Shown here piece by piece: positions 1-11,068 of a stretch of DNA of 64,000 nt. The notes beneath the pieces are model-generated. The model saw only the letters and a list, made by a program, of their open reading frames with translations. It was not told where the DNA came from and made no database searches. Positions within the stretch are counted from its first letter, which is position 1. Each line of letters begins with the position of its first letter. The stretch covers positions 1,364,001 through 1,428,000 of the forward strand of contig ML240445.1 in the NCBI GenBank assembly GCA_004835665.1, written 5' to 3'. The stretch comes from Phoma sp. XZ068 (Eukaryota; Ascomycota; Dothideomycetes; Pleosporales; Didymellaceae). A program made the position numbers and the translations under genes.

Positions 1-543
1 CTGCTATTTTTGCGTGTGCACAGACAAGAAGGCTCTGTTCATTTAAACGCCTAGCTTCGTTCAACATTCCGAGAGTATTGCCAGCTGGATTGTTGAATGC
101 TGCGTAGTCAAAAATCGCAGCATCTTTTCCGTCAATCGAGGATGGGCCTATAGTCCACTGATACCTATTTTTCCGTACTATTTGACCATCTGATGTGAAA
201 AATCGATTGAGGCCTTCTCCCTTTTGGGGACCGATTGTTCTGAAGGACTTGCCAAGCCAGAACTCGCCGTTGTCGGCTAGATTGTACGACAGCTTCAGTT
301 GATCTTCGCGAAACTTCTTGTCGGTTCCATACTTTGGCAGGTCAGCGAACAAAATCAGAGCCGGTCGAAGAGACTCCAAAAGCCTTCTTGCAGACGTACG
401 TGGACATAACCAAAATATTCACCGTCAAAACTCCCAGGTTCTGGTGCAGGAAGTGACTGCCAGAGTTCCAGCACCTCGTCGTATGGCCGGGCCATGAGGT
501 CCTCCACGTGGAGGCTTTTCAAATTTGACATGTCAACCGTCAT
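1..543 (-). CDS. Small uncharacterised fungal protein, 3' part outside the window
   Basis: The reading frame starts at the ATG at 541-543; the upstream in-frame codon is TTG, not ATG. The apparent stop at 355 disappears if a 68-bp intron at 332-399 is removed (donor GTACGT, acceptor CCAAAG, a CTGAC branch-like site near the acceptor, phase 0). The joined product reads ...GEYFGYVH|YGTDKKF... and stays open to base 1, so the C-terminus is missing. Visible features are a GEYFG turn at the N-terminal side and a later WLGKSF...GPQKGEG segment. This recalls small fungal proteins with a Gly-x-Tyr/Trp-x-Gly signature, but I cannot assign a family or activity. It lies on the same strand as, and 588 bp downstream of, the carotenoid-oxygenase gene, so it may serve the same pathway. 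Coding status is fairly sure, function unknown. Confidence 0.6.
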
Positions 544-1131
544 TGTATACAAAATGGTCTGTTCGTGGAAGACGTAATTCTATGTGAAGTGGCTTTATAG
601 GTATTTGATGTTTTTGTCCGGTTCAATCAAGCAGGTCTAGTTGGCCGGAACGACGGAAGCCCCTCGCGCCAGAATGCGGAATACGAAACGAATGCGGAAT
701 ACGAAATTCCGAGCTCCTGTTTCCGCTTCACTGCCATGCCAAGTTGAATAGGTACGTGCATCTAGTTCGGTATCCTGTATTGTTGCGTAGCTGTTGAGCC
801 ATAAATTATAAGAGCCTATGATTTGTCATCATCTAGATTCACAGGCGGTAGAGGTGCTGGTTCGAGTGTTTTGTGCCCAAACGCCTGAAGCCACGAGGAA
901 AAAGCAGTCACGGTGTAGATCTTATCAAGTTGGACCATAAAGATAGTAATTATGTGTGAGATACACACGGCCAAAGACCTCACCTTCACAATATTACTTT
1001 TCTGACGCCACTAAATTTGTGATAGATTCGAAATCTCGTCAGAAATATGGTACTTTGGACAGTAATTTATGTGCGTTGATTCTGTCGTTGTAGTGACGAC
1101 ATCCACATTTTCAAGTACAGTATGGAAATAT
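544..1131. other. Intergenic, no supported gene
   Basis: This stretch between the left-edge gene and the carotenoid oxygenase holds only short frames. It contains a short direct repeat around 675-705 (two copies of aatgcggaatacgaa). It probably holds the 3' UTR of the oxygenase and the promoter of the left-edge gene. Confidence 0.5.
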
Positions 1132-2750
1132 CTACGCCCGCGCATGACCATTGGAGGTAACGCCGTTACTTTCACCGTTTTTGAAGGCTGTTTGAAGTCG
1201 AGGGTCTTCTGCATTCACCCAATTCCCGTGAAGCCCATTCTTGATCCTCAGCGGTAGTTTGATCCGAGCAATGGGGCCCTTCTCTAGCGTACGCGTATCG
1301 AGTATGACAAGATCGTTGCGCATGTCTTCGAACCTGTTGACCAAACACATGACATAGCCATCGCCTTCGTCGCAATCGGGTGAACGTTGAATGAATACAG
1401 GTTCTTGAACGGAGCACGTATCACCGGCGTACCACTTCTGTATGTCCTTGGTCTCCGGATTTACAATCAAAACCGAGTTGAAACATGGAGCCATTGAATC
1501 TGCCGAACCGGGAACAATCTTCTCTTTGTTCAAGGGCGGGCATGTGGAGTCATTTGCCAGGCAGACAAACTTGGTATATTCTAGGCCCGTGAATCGGTCA
1601 TCGACATGTGAAAAGTCGGTAGCCATATCAAGCATGATTTCTGGCGTTATTTTGTCATCCGTTGCCAGTGGATCGATTAGCATGCGTTTCGCCGTGAAAA
1701 TCGGTTCACCAGCTTTTGTACCTGGAGGCGCAAAGTCATCCATGTAGTTTTCGGAGGCGGAAAAGTAGTCGCAATACACCTTTCCATCTCGCTCGAAGCA
1801 GTTGATTACATGTAGTACCATCTCGGTTGGAGCTTTATACCATCGAACTTCTTGGTTGTCGGCGTGGCGGGGCAGGATCCCGAAGACAGTGGGCTTGGAA
1901 CCATCCCACTCAAAATGGGGGCCACCCTTATTGAGCCTCTCCTGGTCCGCTAGAAGGGGAGATACGGTGAATATAGCATAGTTCTTGGTAATACCAAAAT
2001 CGTGCTGCCATCCGGCCCAGGGTACCTTGAACCAAGACGAATACTTGAGATGGCCTTCTGTGTCGTAGGTCATGAAGCAATTATCAGTAGTAGCATCGCC
2101 TTTAGCCTCGAATCCAAAGCCAACTAGGTCACCCGAAAATGGATCGACCTTTGGGTGAGCGGTGAAAGTCTTGCTTGGCAGTTCACCATGAAAGTCGTAG
2201 ATTCCAATTGTCTCCAGCGTCTTGGGGTCCATGGCATAAGGGGGGCTGTCCTCCTTGAGAGCGAGGAGCACGCCCGCGTGCACATGGACATTGGTATTGG
2301 CCGTGCTTTGAATGACATCGGTGACCAGGGGGTGGTTGGTAAGCCTGTTCCTGTAGAGACCAAACAAATTGCGACGGTGCTCACGTTCCGTCACGAACCT
2401 TGCCGTGCGAACAAATCGTTGCGTAAAGTCAACATGGCCGTCGCTTACTTTGAAGGCAGAAACGTTGCCGTCTCCTAGGTGAAGTCAGCCTGCATGGTCG
2501 GCACACGAATCGCGACAGAGAGCGCACCATTGATCCACGAGTCAGCGACCGAGGTTGGCGGAAATGCGTGGTCTGGCATCACGCGGTAGAATGTTCCATT
2601 GATACTCTTTGGAATCTCTCCTTCAACCTCGAGGTGAAAGATGTCACCTTCGAATCGGCAGGGAGCATCGAAGCCAGTGAACACAAGAGACAGGTCGCTC
2701 TTGGGGAAAGACAGAGATGGTGGTTTGTCAGTGGAGTAGAGGTTCTTCAT
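1132..2750 (-). CDS. Carotenoid oxygenase family (carotenoid/stilbene-cleaving) dioxygenase
   Basis: Non-haem Fe(II) dioxygenase of the carotenoid cleavage/RPE65/lignostilbene family. It would oxidatively cleave a conjugated C=C bond in an apocarotenoid or a phenylpropanoid such as a stilbene. Exons are 2528-2750 and 1132-2474, split by a 53-bp intron (2475-2527) that restores the motif ...SWIN|GDGNVSAF..., giving 521 residues, normal for the family. The four iron-ligand histidines are visible at about H181 (TAHPK), H232 (WQHDF), H296 (VLHVI) and H490 (GLHGNW). Start is the ATG at 2750; an in-frame codon at 2774 could add eight residues. No signal peptide is obvious, so cytosolic. It is divergent from the Zn2Cys6 regulator, sharing an 810-bp intergenic region, which suggests co-regulation. 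The substrate cannot be told from sequence. Confidence 0.9.
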
Positions 2751-2774
2751 CGTAAGGAATGGAACAGAGAGCAA

Positions 2775-3560
2775 GAAAGGGTTTGGTCAGAAAGGAGAGG
2801 GCGAAAGGTCAATATTGTGAATCGATCGAGGTCCCGAACCAGTTGATAAAAGAGAGCAATGAAGATTGGCGGCCAGGTAGGTGCCATGTATCGTACGAAG
2901 CTGGTGTGACATTCCCCACGGGACCTACTTGTGGGGTAATTCCGAAACGTCGTTACTGTTGACCGGAATTCGACGGCTACTAATATACCATACTGATACT
3001 CCTGTGGTGACAGTAAAAGTATCTAGGCAGTGTAGGTGGAGAACGCCGCAGCAGGGATGTAGGCACCAGATGTGGAGGTTGAGTAAGCTTGGCAGAGTTG
3101 TACCTTCCACAGCCTTGCTCTTCCTCCAGCATGAAGAGCTGGAGAGTAGAGAACGGAACCCATTCTATACAGATTAGCGAGGAAGAGTAGCGATACCTAC
3201 CTAGGTAGATATAAGTTGGTACACCCGTTCTGCGCAGATTTGCCAAAATCAGTCTGTACCTACAATACCATTGCCTGTAATCATAGCAGGTCCAAGTATT
3301 GAAGATAGAGCCTGGTTTGCGCTTTTGGTTACCCCACGTGATGGCGGTTTTCTCTGCTCGGAAGCAATGACTTATCATACACCGGCATCCTTCCCGACCC
3401 CGCTTCCGTTCCGCGAAAAGGGCCGAGTGGTGCGGAACAACTGCACCGGCGATGGATGCTGAATAAATGCCGCGGAATCGGATCTAAAACCCACGGGATT
3501 GCACTCGCTTCTCTAACGCATCGGCAACTTTTCTTTCTGCTTCAACACGGCCTGGTTGCA
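2775..3560. promoter_or_regulatory. Shared divergent promoter region of carotenoid oxygenase and Zn2Cys6 regulator
   Basis: No convincing gene is present. The region separates two divergently transcribed genes and should hold both promoters. It contains the palindromic 15-mer TACCTACCTAGGTAG at 3194-3208, which recurs exactly at 10448-10462 upstream of another gene of this region. No binding site was assigned. Confidence 0.4.
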
Positions 3561-5919
3561 ATGGAATGTCCTTCTGCAGAGTCCACTATCCGGCCCCAGC
3601 GCATCCCGCGGGCTGCCAAGTATGTGAAGAGAGCCTGCTACCCTTGCAAGCGACGGAGGTCCAAGGTATCGAAGCCCACAGTCACTCAAAATGGCCTCAA
3701 AGTGATACATGCTCTAACTCATTGGTCCAGTGTGATGGAAGCCAACCCGCGTGTGGCCCATGCAAGCTTCGATCGTCGCCCTGTTCATACCCCCCCCTTG
3801 GCCGCAAACCACCCAGGAAACGTGCAGAGTACGTGGACTTTCTCCTCCTCCCTTTACACCCCTTGACCAGTATCCGACACTAAGCTGTTGCCATGTAGAA
3901 ATTCTCAACAACCCCACACTGTTTTGGCCACCACACTCCGGGAAACTCGCCTGGACCAAGTCAATGATGATGTTTCTCGCACAAACCCCAAGCAGGGCGG
4001 CAGTAGCATACCTCCAGATGACAGATGTTTGTCTTTCGCCGTGCATTCATTACACATTCTCGAGTACTAACGCACAGCCCAGCTGAACCGTCAGCGCATG
4101 GTGTTCTATATGACATCTATTCGGAGCTAACCCAATCCCGTGAATCCAGGATGTCACTGGAGACCGCCGAGCATTCAGATGGCACTCGACTAGTGCCGAG
4201 GCCAAAGTCTTTACCAAGTCGAATGTCTGCAGACATAATTCTTGAATATTTTTTCCAAGAAACCTCTGTTGTTCATCCTATCGTTCACCAACAGTCATTT
4301 CTGAAGGCTTACGCCTCGCTTTGGGATCACAGTGGCCAAGAAATAACCAAACCAAAGGCACGTGAAAACTTAGTTGCACTCAGTCTTACTTGTCTTGCGA
4401 TTGGCTCTGCTGAAGGTCTACGAATAACTCATGAGAGGAGTGAAGAATCGATTCTACAAGATGGATGGGGTTACTTTTTAACTGCAAATGGTCTCATCAT
4501 GAAAAGGGTTTGGACCAACGATACGACATTGGAAGATTGTCAATGCTTGACGCTTATGGTATGCCCTTCCCCGCTGTGTAGCCATATGAAAGCAGCTGTT
4601 CTCACTTTTCATCTAGAGTTGGTACTTGTTGCACGCAGATGCAAAATGGGCTTACAAGCTCTGCGGTCTTGCCATCCGCGCGGCGTATGAGTTGCAGCTG
4701 CACAAAAAGTCCAGTTACTCCACTTTATCACCATTCGACCAGCAAATGCGACTCAGACTGTGGTGGTCATTATTTAACATAGATCGGTAATTGCTCAAGT
4801 CTTAAACAAAGGCTCTGGAGTTTATTGACAATCATACAGCCAGATATGCTTCGCTACAAAACTCCCATTCGGCATTCAAAGCTTTGAGACGACTTTGGAT
4901 TTCCCAATTTGCGTCGACGATAGTGTGAGTGGAACTCCTCGTGAGAAAGTGGCGGGCATTAATCAATGGAGCAGCATTTACACCCTGATCCTCTAGCATC
5001 ACTTCCTGCGCCATCATTCAAGAACAGCCGCATTGCATTTCTTAATCAGATGACTAAGTTTGGGCTGATGTTTGAAGAGCCCCTGAGCACAGTTGACCAA
5101 GCCTCCATTCTCCAGTTTGACAAGACGATCAACGAATGGGAGGCAACGATACCAGAAAGACTGCGACTATCTACCGCCACACCACAAGATCCAGGCTGGC
5201 TACTGAAACAGAAATTGTGGCTTTACTCTCGTGCAAATGGGACTCGAATTCTGATGCGGTTCAATGTTCTTCGGCAGCAGAACAACTTAATCGAATCATC
5301 TCTCGAGCTCGGTTCAACTATAATTCGGTATCTAGATGTGATTCTAGAGAGAATCCCACAGGCCGCTACATGGTGGTTCAGCCTCAGCCATCTCATCCTT
5401 AGTGCAGCAACTATCATTCTTGTATGCTGCCTTCGATCACCCTCGAGCGCGGAGCCTTATTGTCAGATGTTGATCACATGTGACAGGGTTCTTCGGGAGA
5501 AATTGCTCAAAAGCTCCCGTGGCCAGATAAGCAATAAATTGATGGAACAAATGGAGATGATCAAAATCCTGGCAAGGGCGAATAATCTACTTCCGGACTC
5601 TTCTGTGGATACTAACAGCCTGAAACCCTCAACTGTACATCACGACCAGGACGAAGAGGGTTTCACTGCTTCCCTGAATGTAGAAGGAACTGCGCAATTA
5701 AATGTCTCAGGCACCACGCCACAATCCGGTCACGGTGACTCATATGACCTCAACTACTGGGATATAGATTGGTCAGAAACTGATATCGGTCAGTTTACGG
5801 CAGAATGTAAGTCAAAAACCCACTAAACCTAGATTCGTTCCCTTCAATACACAAACTGACAGATATTTTATCATGTAGACTTTAGCGAAGCCAATTTCTT
5901 CAGCTGGCAAGCCTTCTAG
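3561..5919 (+). CDS. Zn2Cys6 (fungal-type) transcription factor
   Basis: Nuclear DNA-binding regulator. The hand-built model has eight exons: 3561-3665, 3731-3828, 3899-4026, 4083-4558, 4617-4786, 4840-4924, 4975-5806 and 5879-5919, which close in phase to 644 residues. The binuclear zinc cluster is split by intron 1 and is perfect once joined: cysteines at 26, 29, 36, 43, 46 and 53 (C-x2-C-x6-C-x6-C-x2-C-x6-C, with KCDG and PAC). A basic linker follows, and the middle carries a fungal-specific transcription factor domain (ILEYFFQETSVVHPIVHQ and later LRLWWSLFNIDR). The last exon encodes only a short tail (YFSEANFFSWQAF). It lies between the carotenoid oxygenase and the TRI12-type pump, so it may be the local pathway regulator; that role is inferred from position. 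Confidence 0.88.
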
Positions 5920-6934
5920 CTCGGTATTTGGCTTACAATCGGTTGCCTTCGCATCGTATAGCACGATATCCCAATGCCCTCACAAAGTTTTGATTAGCTA
6001 AGCAGAGTTGTGAGCATACCGCGATCCTTGCAATGGCTTTGATATTCGAGCGCTCTAGATTCAACCAACCATAGTGCAAAGACTCTTGTTTCAATACTAA
6101 TTGGTTGAGTACACTGGCCCCGAAGCATTGCGCACAAGAAACATGCTGGTTGAAATTTCTAGGTTAATCTAAGACCAACCGTGTTTCATATTTCATGTGT
6201 AACAGGTTCTGTATAGTGGATGAAGCACCCTGTTGAATGTAATAGGTACTCAATTTGGGTTCTATTTTGCTGTGTGAGGTTAACACCCGATTTTACGAGG
6301 CATATCTAACCCTTCGAGGCTTCGTACGTCTGTAATAAATGTCATGGCCCGCGAGAGTAATTTGCAGGCTACGCAATAACTTACAATGGCGGTTTTACCT
6401 TTCATGTTACGGCACACATTCCGCGTTATTCATAGCGTTGTCTGGCTGTCTATTGACTAGTTTAATGGCTTCTGAAACGCACCAGGTGCTGAGCCAAGTG
6501 CATACCTTGACTTTTCAGCAAGGTAACTTCTCGTAGTCTGGCATTGCCGGCACTCTGTCTTCAAAAAATCAGCATTTTGAATTCTACTTCAGTAGAGTTC
6601 ATAAACCATTTTCGTTTACCTTACAATCCGCGGCTTTATTCCGCATTCTTAGAAAGAAATTCGCGTTACGAGCGGAACTGCCAAGCGGGATTCCTTCCAG
6701 TCCACAAAACTTCCGTTGCTGACGGAATTGCGGAGCGGAATTCCTTTCAAGTCCACTAAAGTTTATGCGAATGCCTGTGGACCCCAGCTTCCCCACAGTA
6801 ATACCCCAGCTTCCCCAAAAGGTGGCGTTTCAAGCTCACAGTGAGGAAATATATCTTCACCGCCTACCCGCGCAATTAGATCCTACAACCCCATTGACCA
6901 GCTTCAACACCAGAACGTGGAACGACGATCGATC
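5920..6934. other. Intergenic, AT-rich, with an imperfect direct repeat
   Basis: No gene supported. It presumably includes the regulator's 3' UTR and the transporter's promoter. Two imperfect copies of a 34-35 bp element occur at 6672-6705 and 6722-6756, both with a gcggaa core and ending in a variant of ttcctt..agtccac. They are not clearly part of a known transposon. Confidence 0.4.
6672..6756. repeat. Imperfect direct repeat, two copies of about 34 bp
   Basis: Copies at 6672-6705 and 6722-6756 share the pattern cgga(a/c)..gcgg(a/g)attcctt and end in agtccac, with about eight differences. They lie 180-260 bp upstream of the MFS transporter start. Confidence 0.5.
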
Positions 6935-9154
6935 ATGAACACTAGTACTCCGGAGATCACGAACCCTCCTCTACATGTTTTGGATAAACCTAGCCATGAA
7001 CACATTGAGAAGCAAATTGTGAACTGCGATGTGTTATCATCTTCAGATCTTTCAGGAGCTGGCGATAAAGAAGCAGCAATTAGCTGGAGATCTTGGTTAC
7101 TAGTGGCTGTGACAACCTTTGCGTAAGTGTACCCTTTCGCCTTGCTATTAACAGAGACACTTGTGCATTTTGGGATCTATGCATCTTCTGACACAGTGAT
7201 AGACTGGTTTCACAGATTTACACAACTGTGGCATCGGGGGCAAATATAGCCTTCATCATCCGAGACGTAGGAGAGCCCGGCATCGCCGGCTGGATTATTC
7301 AGGTAACCTTCATGCCTCTCGATTGCTCACAGATTACTAAGCCTTGTATAGGGACCGCTACTGATTCAGAGCGTACTGTCTCCCATCTTCGGCCGTATTT
7401 CAGATGAATTTGGTCGCAAATGGCTGGCAGTCATTCCCCCTATTATCGCCGCTGTAGGCTCAATAGTGGCTGCAAAATCAACTTCAATGACCATGTTAAT
7501 TGGCGGTGGGATCTTAGTTGGACCGGCACTTGCCTCAATCAGCATTGTTCAGTCCATTTCAGCCGAAGTTTTGCCCTTGCGTTGGCGTGCAATTGCTGGC
7601 GGCCTTGCCTTCATGGGCGGCACAGTCGGTGGCTTGTAAGAAGATCTCATTTGTTTTCGAGCTTGACAACCCAGAGAAATATACTAATAAGTAGCAAAGG
7701 GTGGGCTCATTGGCTGGGGGCAAGATGTGTGGCGAGAGTCTCGACGGATGGAGAAACATCTTCTGGCTTCAATGTGGGCTCCATGTCTTAACAGCCATTG
7801 GCTTCTTTCTCACATACTGGCCGCGACAAGTCACCCGTAGTACGGATCGGTCGATCAAAGCAATCTTCTGGAGATTCGATCTCATCGGGACTGCGTTGTA
7901 TATGGTCAGTGTATCGATTCTCTTACTGGCTCTGAACTGGGCCGGAGGAACATACCCTTGGAAATCTGCTCATGTCCTCGCCCCACTGATCTTAGGAGTT
8001 GTCCTACTCTTTACGTTTGCAATTTATGGTTGGTATTTTCAGATTCCAGCTATCAATCCGATAATAACCAAGAACAGAATGGAAGGGCCGTGATGACGGG
8101 CTTGTCGCGCACGCTCTGTTTGAGAGAGGAAGAAATTTCCCCATCTCGATCTGGGCTATGATCGTGGAAGGGTGAGTAGCCCTCGACAGCTAAGACGGAA
8201 TATTGCACAGTGCTAAAGCCTCGAAGCTGGATATTTTACGGAGCTGTGAACAGCATTATTCCTCAAGTCATCCTCAACCTTGGGTTCGAAAGTTCCGGAA
8301 TCAGAGTCGCAGTCCGAAACCTCGTTACTAATATTCCATCGCTGGCGACGGCCCTTCCAGTTATGTATGCTCGTCCTTGATATTGCTGCTTTATCGTCAT
8401 GCTTACTATCGAAGGTGGTATGTTACAAAATACCGCGACCTAAAGTATCCTCTGCTAGTCTCGCTCTCCTTGTTCCTCATCAGGTAAGTTATCCCATAAC
8501 ACTCATTACCAATTTGCTACTAACATGAAGAATAGCAACATTTGCTACTCAACGTTGACGCAAGACCAGGCTGATGAGCAGTACGGTTACGGTCTCATAA
8601 GTAAGTTAACATGCACCCCAGGAGCAAAGTTATAATGCTGACTTCTTCCAGTGGGAATTGGTCAGGCTGCTCCTTTGGCTATCTTGATTACCCTTGTACA
8701 GTACTCCGCTCCTCATAAGTACCTGTCTGCGACTACCGGCCTCGGCTTTTCGGCACGCTCAATTGGCGGAGCTTTTGGCTCTGCTATTTTGAATGTGATC
8801 ATCAACAACCACTTGAGTAAAGATTTGGCCCCAAAAATCACGACTGCCGCTGTTGGCGCAGGATTGGATCCAAGCTCAGCGCCCAAACTGCTCCTTGCTC
8901 TCGCTGTTGGAGATCCCACATTGATCGCATCGGTTCCAGGCGTGGACCCAACGATCATCAAGGTTTCCTTGGACGCCAGCCACAAAGTCTATGCGAAGGC
9001 CTATCGTCTCGGTTTCCTATCTGTCATCCCTTTTGTAGTCATTGCTATTATAAGCTGCGCCTTCTTAAAGAGCGTAAAGGAACATATGACTATGGATATA
9101 GAGGCTACTGTCGAATCGAAGACACCTGACAGTGCAAATATTAAGGGTGTTTAA
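6935..9154 (+). CDS. MFS transporter, TRI12 (trichothecene efflux pump-like) family
   Basis: Multi-pass plasma-membrane efflux pump of the major facilitator superfamily, resembling the fungal TRI12/siderophore-type DHA families. The model has nine exons: 6935-7122, 7197-7302, 7352-7635, 7700-8028, 8078-8171, 8227-8364, 8415-8483, 8536-8600 and 8652-9154, giving 591 residues. Landmarks include GWIIQGPLLIQSVLSPIFGR at the second helix, the loop-2/3 motif GRISDEFGRKW, SAEVLPLRWR and, near the end, SARSIGGAFGSA. The start is the ATG at 6935; the in-frame GTG at 6917 is not a eukaryotic start. All introns are 49-74 bp. Two acceptors (7699 and 8226) are weaker AAG types and are the least certain. 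Its place beside a Zn2Cys6 regulator suggests export of the cluster's product or of a toxic substrate. Confidence 0.88.
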
Positions 9155-9269
9155 GGAGGCACTATTCAGGCTATAATAGGATGTTTTACCAATCAATGTA
9201 CAAGATATCATACTTAACATGTTCATTTTCCTACGTTACTATGGAGGACTTTTGGCTTCCAAGACCTTG

Positions 9270-10422
9270 CTATCTAGGTAACAGGTTGTGCATACCACCT
9301 TTCGCCCATGCCAAAGAACCATGAGCTTGATCGTGCTTCTGGTCGTTAGCATTCCGAGAGTGTATCCACTCTTTAGCTCGTTTTGATATGGCTTCGACTT
9401 TCTGTGACCTTTTCTGCGCCAACACGAGGTTGTGGCGTTGTTGAGAGTTGATATTTTGAATTCCCATGCCGTCTCTACGACCTAGTTGGCGGCAGCTTTG
9501 ATATCTAGATAGCTGAAGGGAGTGTGGTTGGTCCGGCCTAGCTTGCAAACCTAGACGCACTTTGCTCGCTCTGATCTCTCGCTCCTTTGGCCGACGAATT
9601 GCTTTTGAGACTATTCTCTTTCCAGAGACTAGTTGTAGCTCTCCGCTGAGCCCAGTGGCCGCTCTGACGATAGCAGCAGTAGCATCACTTTCTGCATCGC
9701 TCCTGCGCTCCCAAAACTCCATCAATTCCGGCTCTCCCTCTAAATTCAACTTGCAGTGTCCACTATCTCTCATGTGACTCTGGATTGCGGGCGTGGATGT
9801 TCGAGTGATTCCGCAGTACAGACATTCATTCCATGTCCGCACTTGAGTAGCCAAGTAGTTCAGGAAGCTTGCTTGGTCCAATAGCATGATTTGGTCTGGT
9901 ATGAACAGTCCGTGGGTATTAAACATGTGCTGGATTACGTTGTCCAGCTCTTCACCATCCTCGTCGAATATTAGATGACAGAAAAGACACTGGTGTGGCG
10001 AATTGGTTGCTTGATCCCTATCGCCTTTACAACTACCCTTGGGAGTTCTTTCAGGAGGCCTTGGCGCTATCTGAATCTTCGCCTCAAAGACATCGTATGG
10101 AATTGGTGGTAAGGAGGCGATACGTCTCTTCAGATTGTATACACTGTCTTCATGTCAACAAAGCCTCAAACACGCATCATTCAACTTACTGCCAAGGAGT
10201 TTTCATGTGGTCTCTCTGATCTTGTCCACAATAGAATGAGAGGTGGCAGCTATTGCATGTCCATAATTGACGCAGGCTTGAATTCGAGGGTCGTGGAGCA
10301 TCTTTGATAGACATGTCTGATGCAGTCGGTAGAATTTGTGAAGCTGTGGTGGTCATAAGAAGATTCGATGGGTATGCTGACATGCTATTTGGATTTCGTT
10401 TTCTGATTATGGCCTTCTGCAT
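9270..10422 (-). CDS. REI1/ZNF622-like C2H2 zinc-finger protein
   Basis: Resembles the pre-60S cytoplasmic maturation factor Rei1/ZNF622. Exons are 10190-10422 and 9270-10143 with a 46-bp intron (donor GTAAGT, acceptor AAGACAG), giving 368 residues. Three C2H2-type fingers are visible in the family order: WTCNSCHLSFYC...H, CLFCHLIFDEDGEEL...H..NTH, and CLYCGITRTSTPAIQSHMRD with the typical AxxxHMRDxGHC arrangement. The C-terminal quarter is basic and helical and does not look like the usual conserved Rei1 end, so this may be a diverged paralogue. The first ATG is at 10422; later in-frame ATGs at 10383 and 10356 are possible starts. It is divergent from the flavin monooxygenase. Its place among accessory genes is unusual for a ribosome factor. 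Confidence 0.72.
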
Positions 10423-10447
10423 TGAAGTAAATGGTGACCTTAAATAG

Positions 10448-10462
10448 TACCTACCTAGGTAG
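10448..10462. repeat. 15-bp palindromic motif TACCTACCTAGGTAG, second copy
   Basis: Exact copy of the motif at 3194-3208; its inner 12 bases ctacctaggtag form a perfect palindrome. It lies just upstream of the REI1-like gene start. Confidence 0.5.
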
Positions 10463-11068
10463 TTACTCACCTAACCAATCAGGCCTAGCGCCAAATGACT
10501 CATTTGCGATCACCATGAATGCGCAGCTCATCTGTGGTGCAACCAAGTCGGCCCGGAGCAGTCGGTTCGAGCACAGCCTTAATTATCATATGCATTTGGT
10601 CTTATGTGAATAGGAGATTCGGGGAAGGGCGAATTGTGTTGAATCGCCGGATCGTTGAACAGACAACTGTGCGGTCCTGCGACCTCGGACAAGCGAGGCA
10701 ATAAACTAGCCAACAGCTTTTGTTTTTATAAAGACTCTATTGACTTAGCACGCCTTCGAGGCCAGAACCAAAACCTTCCTAGCCATATACCTATTGGCAG
10801 GACGTTTGTAGACAGCGATGGCGCAAACCCCCACTTCGAGCACGTTTTCGCAACGACAATTGCTGCTGCACTATGTGGCTAGAAGGTCATGTAGGGAACT
10901 CATGATTGCGTGCTCACCGCGAGCATTGGCGTAATTGTAACAATGAAAAGCAAGTCCACGACCCTGAAACGTTGATGAACTGCCTCCTTGCTGCAGCTTG
11001 GCAGCTTTCTTGGAACCTGTTGCCTTCTGTAAAAGTACCTACACCGCATCATACCGCAGGCCGTCAAG
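10463..11068. promoter_or_regulatory. Divergent intergenic region between REI1-like gene and flavin monooxygenase
   Basis: No gene is supported here. The region lies between two divergent coding starts (10422 on the minus strand, 11069 on the plus strand) and should hold both promoters. No specific site was recognised. Confidence 0.4.
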
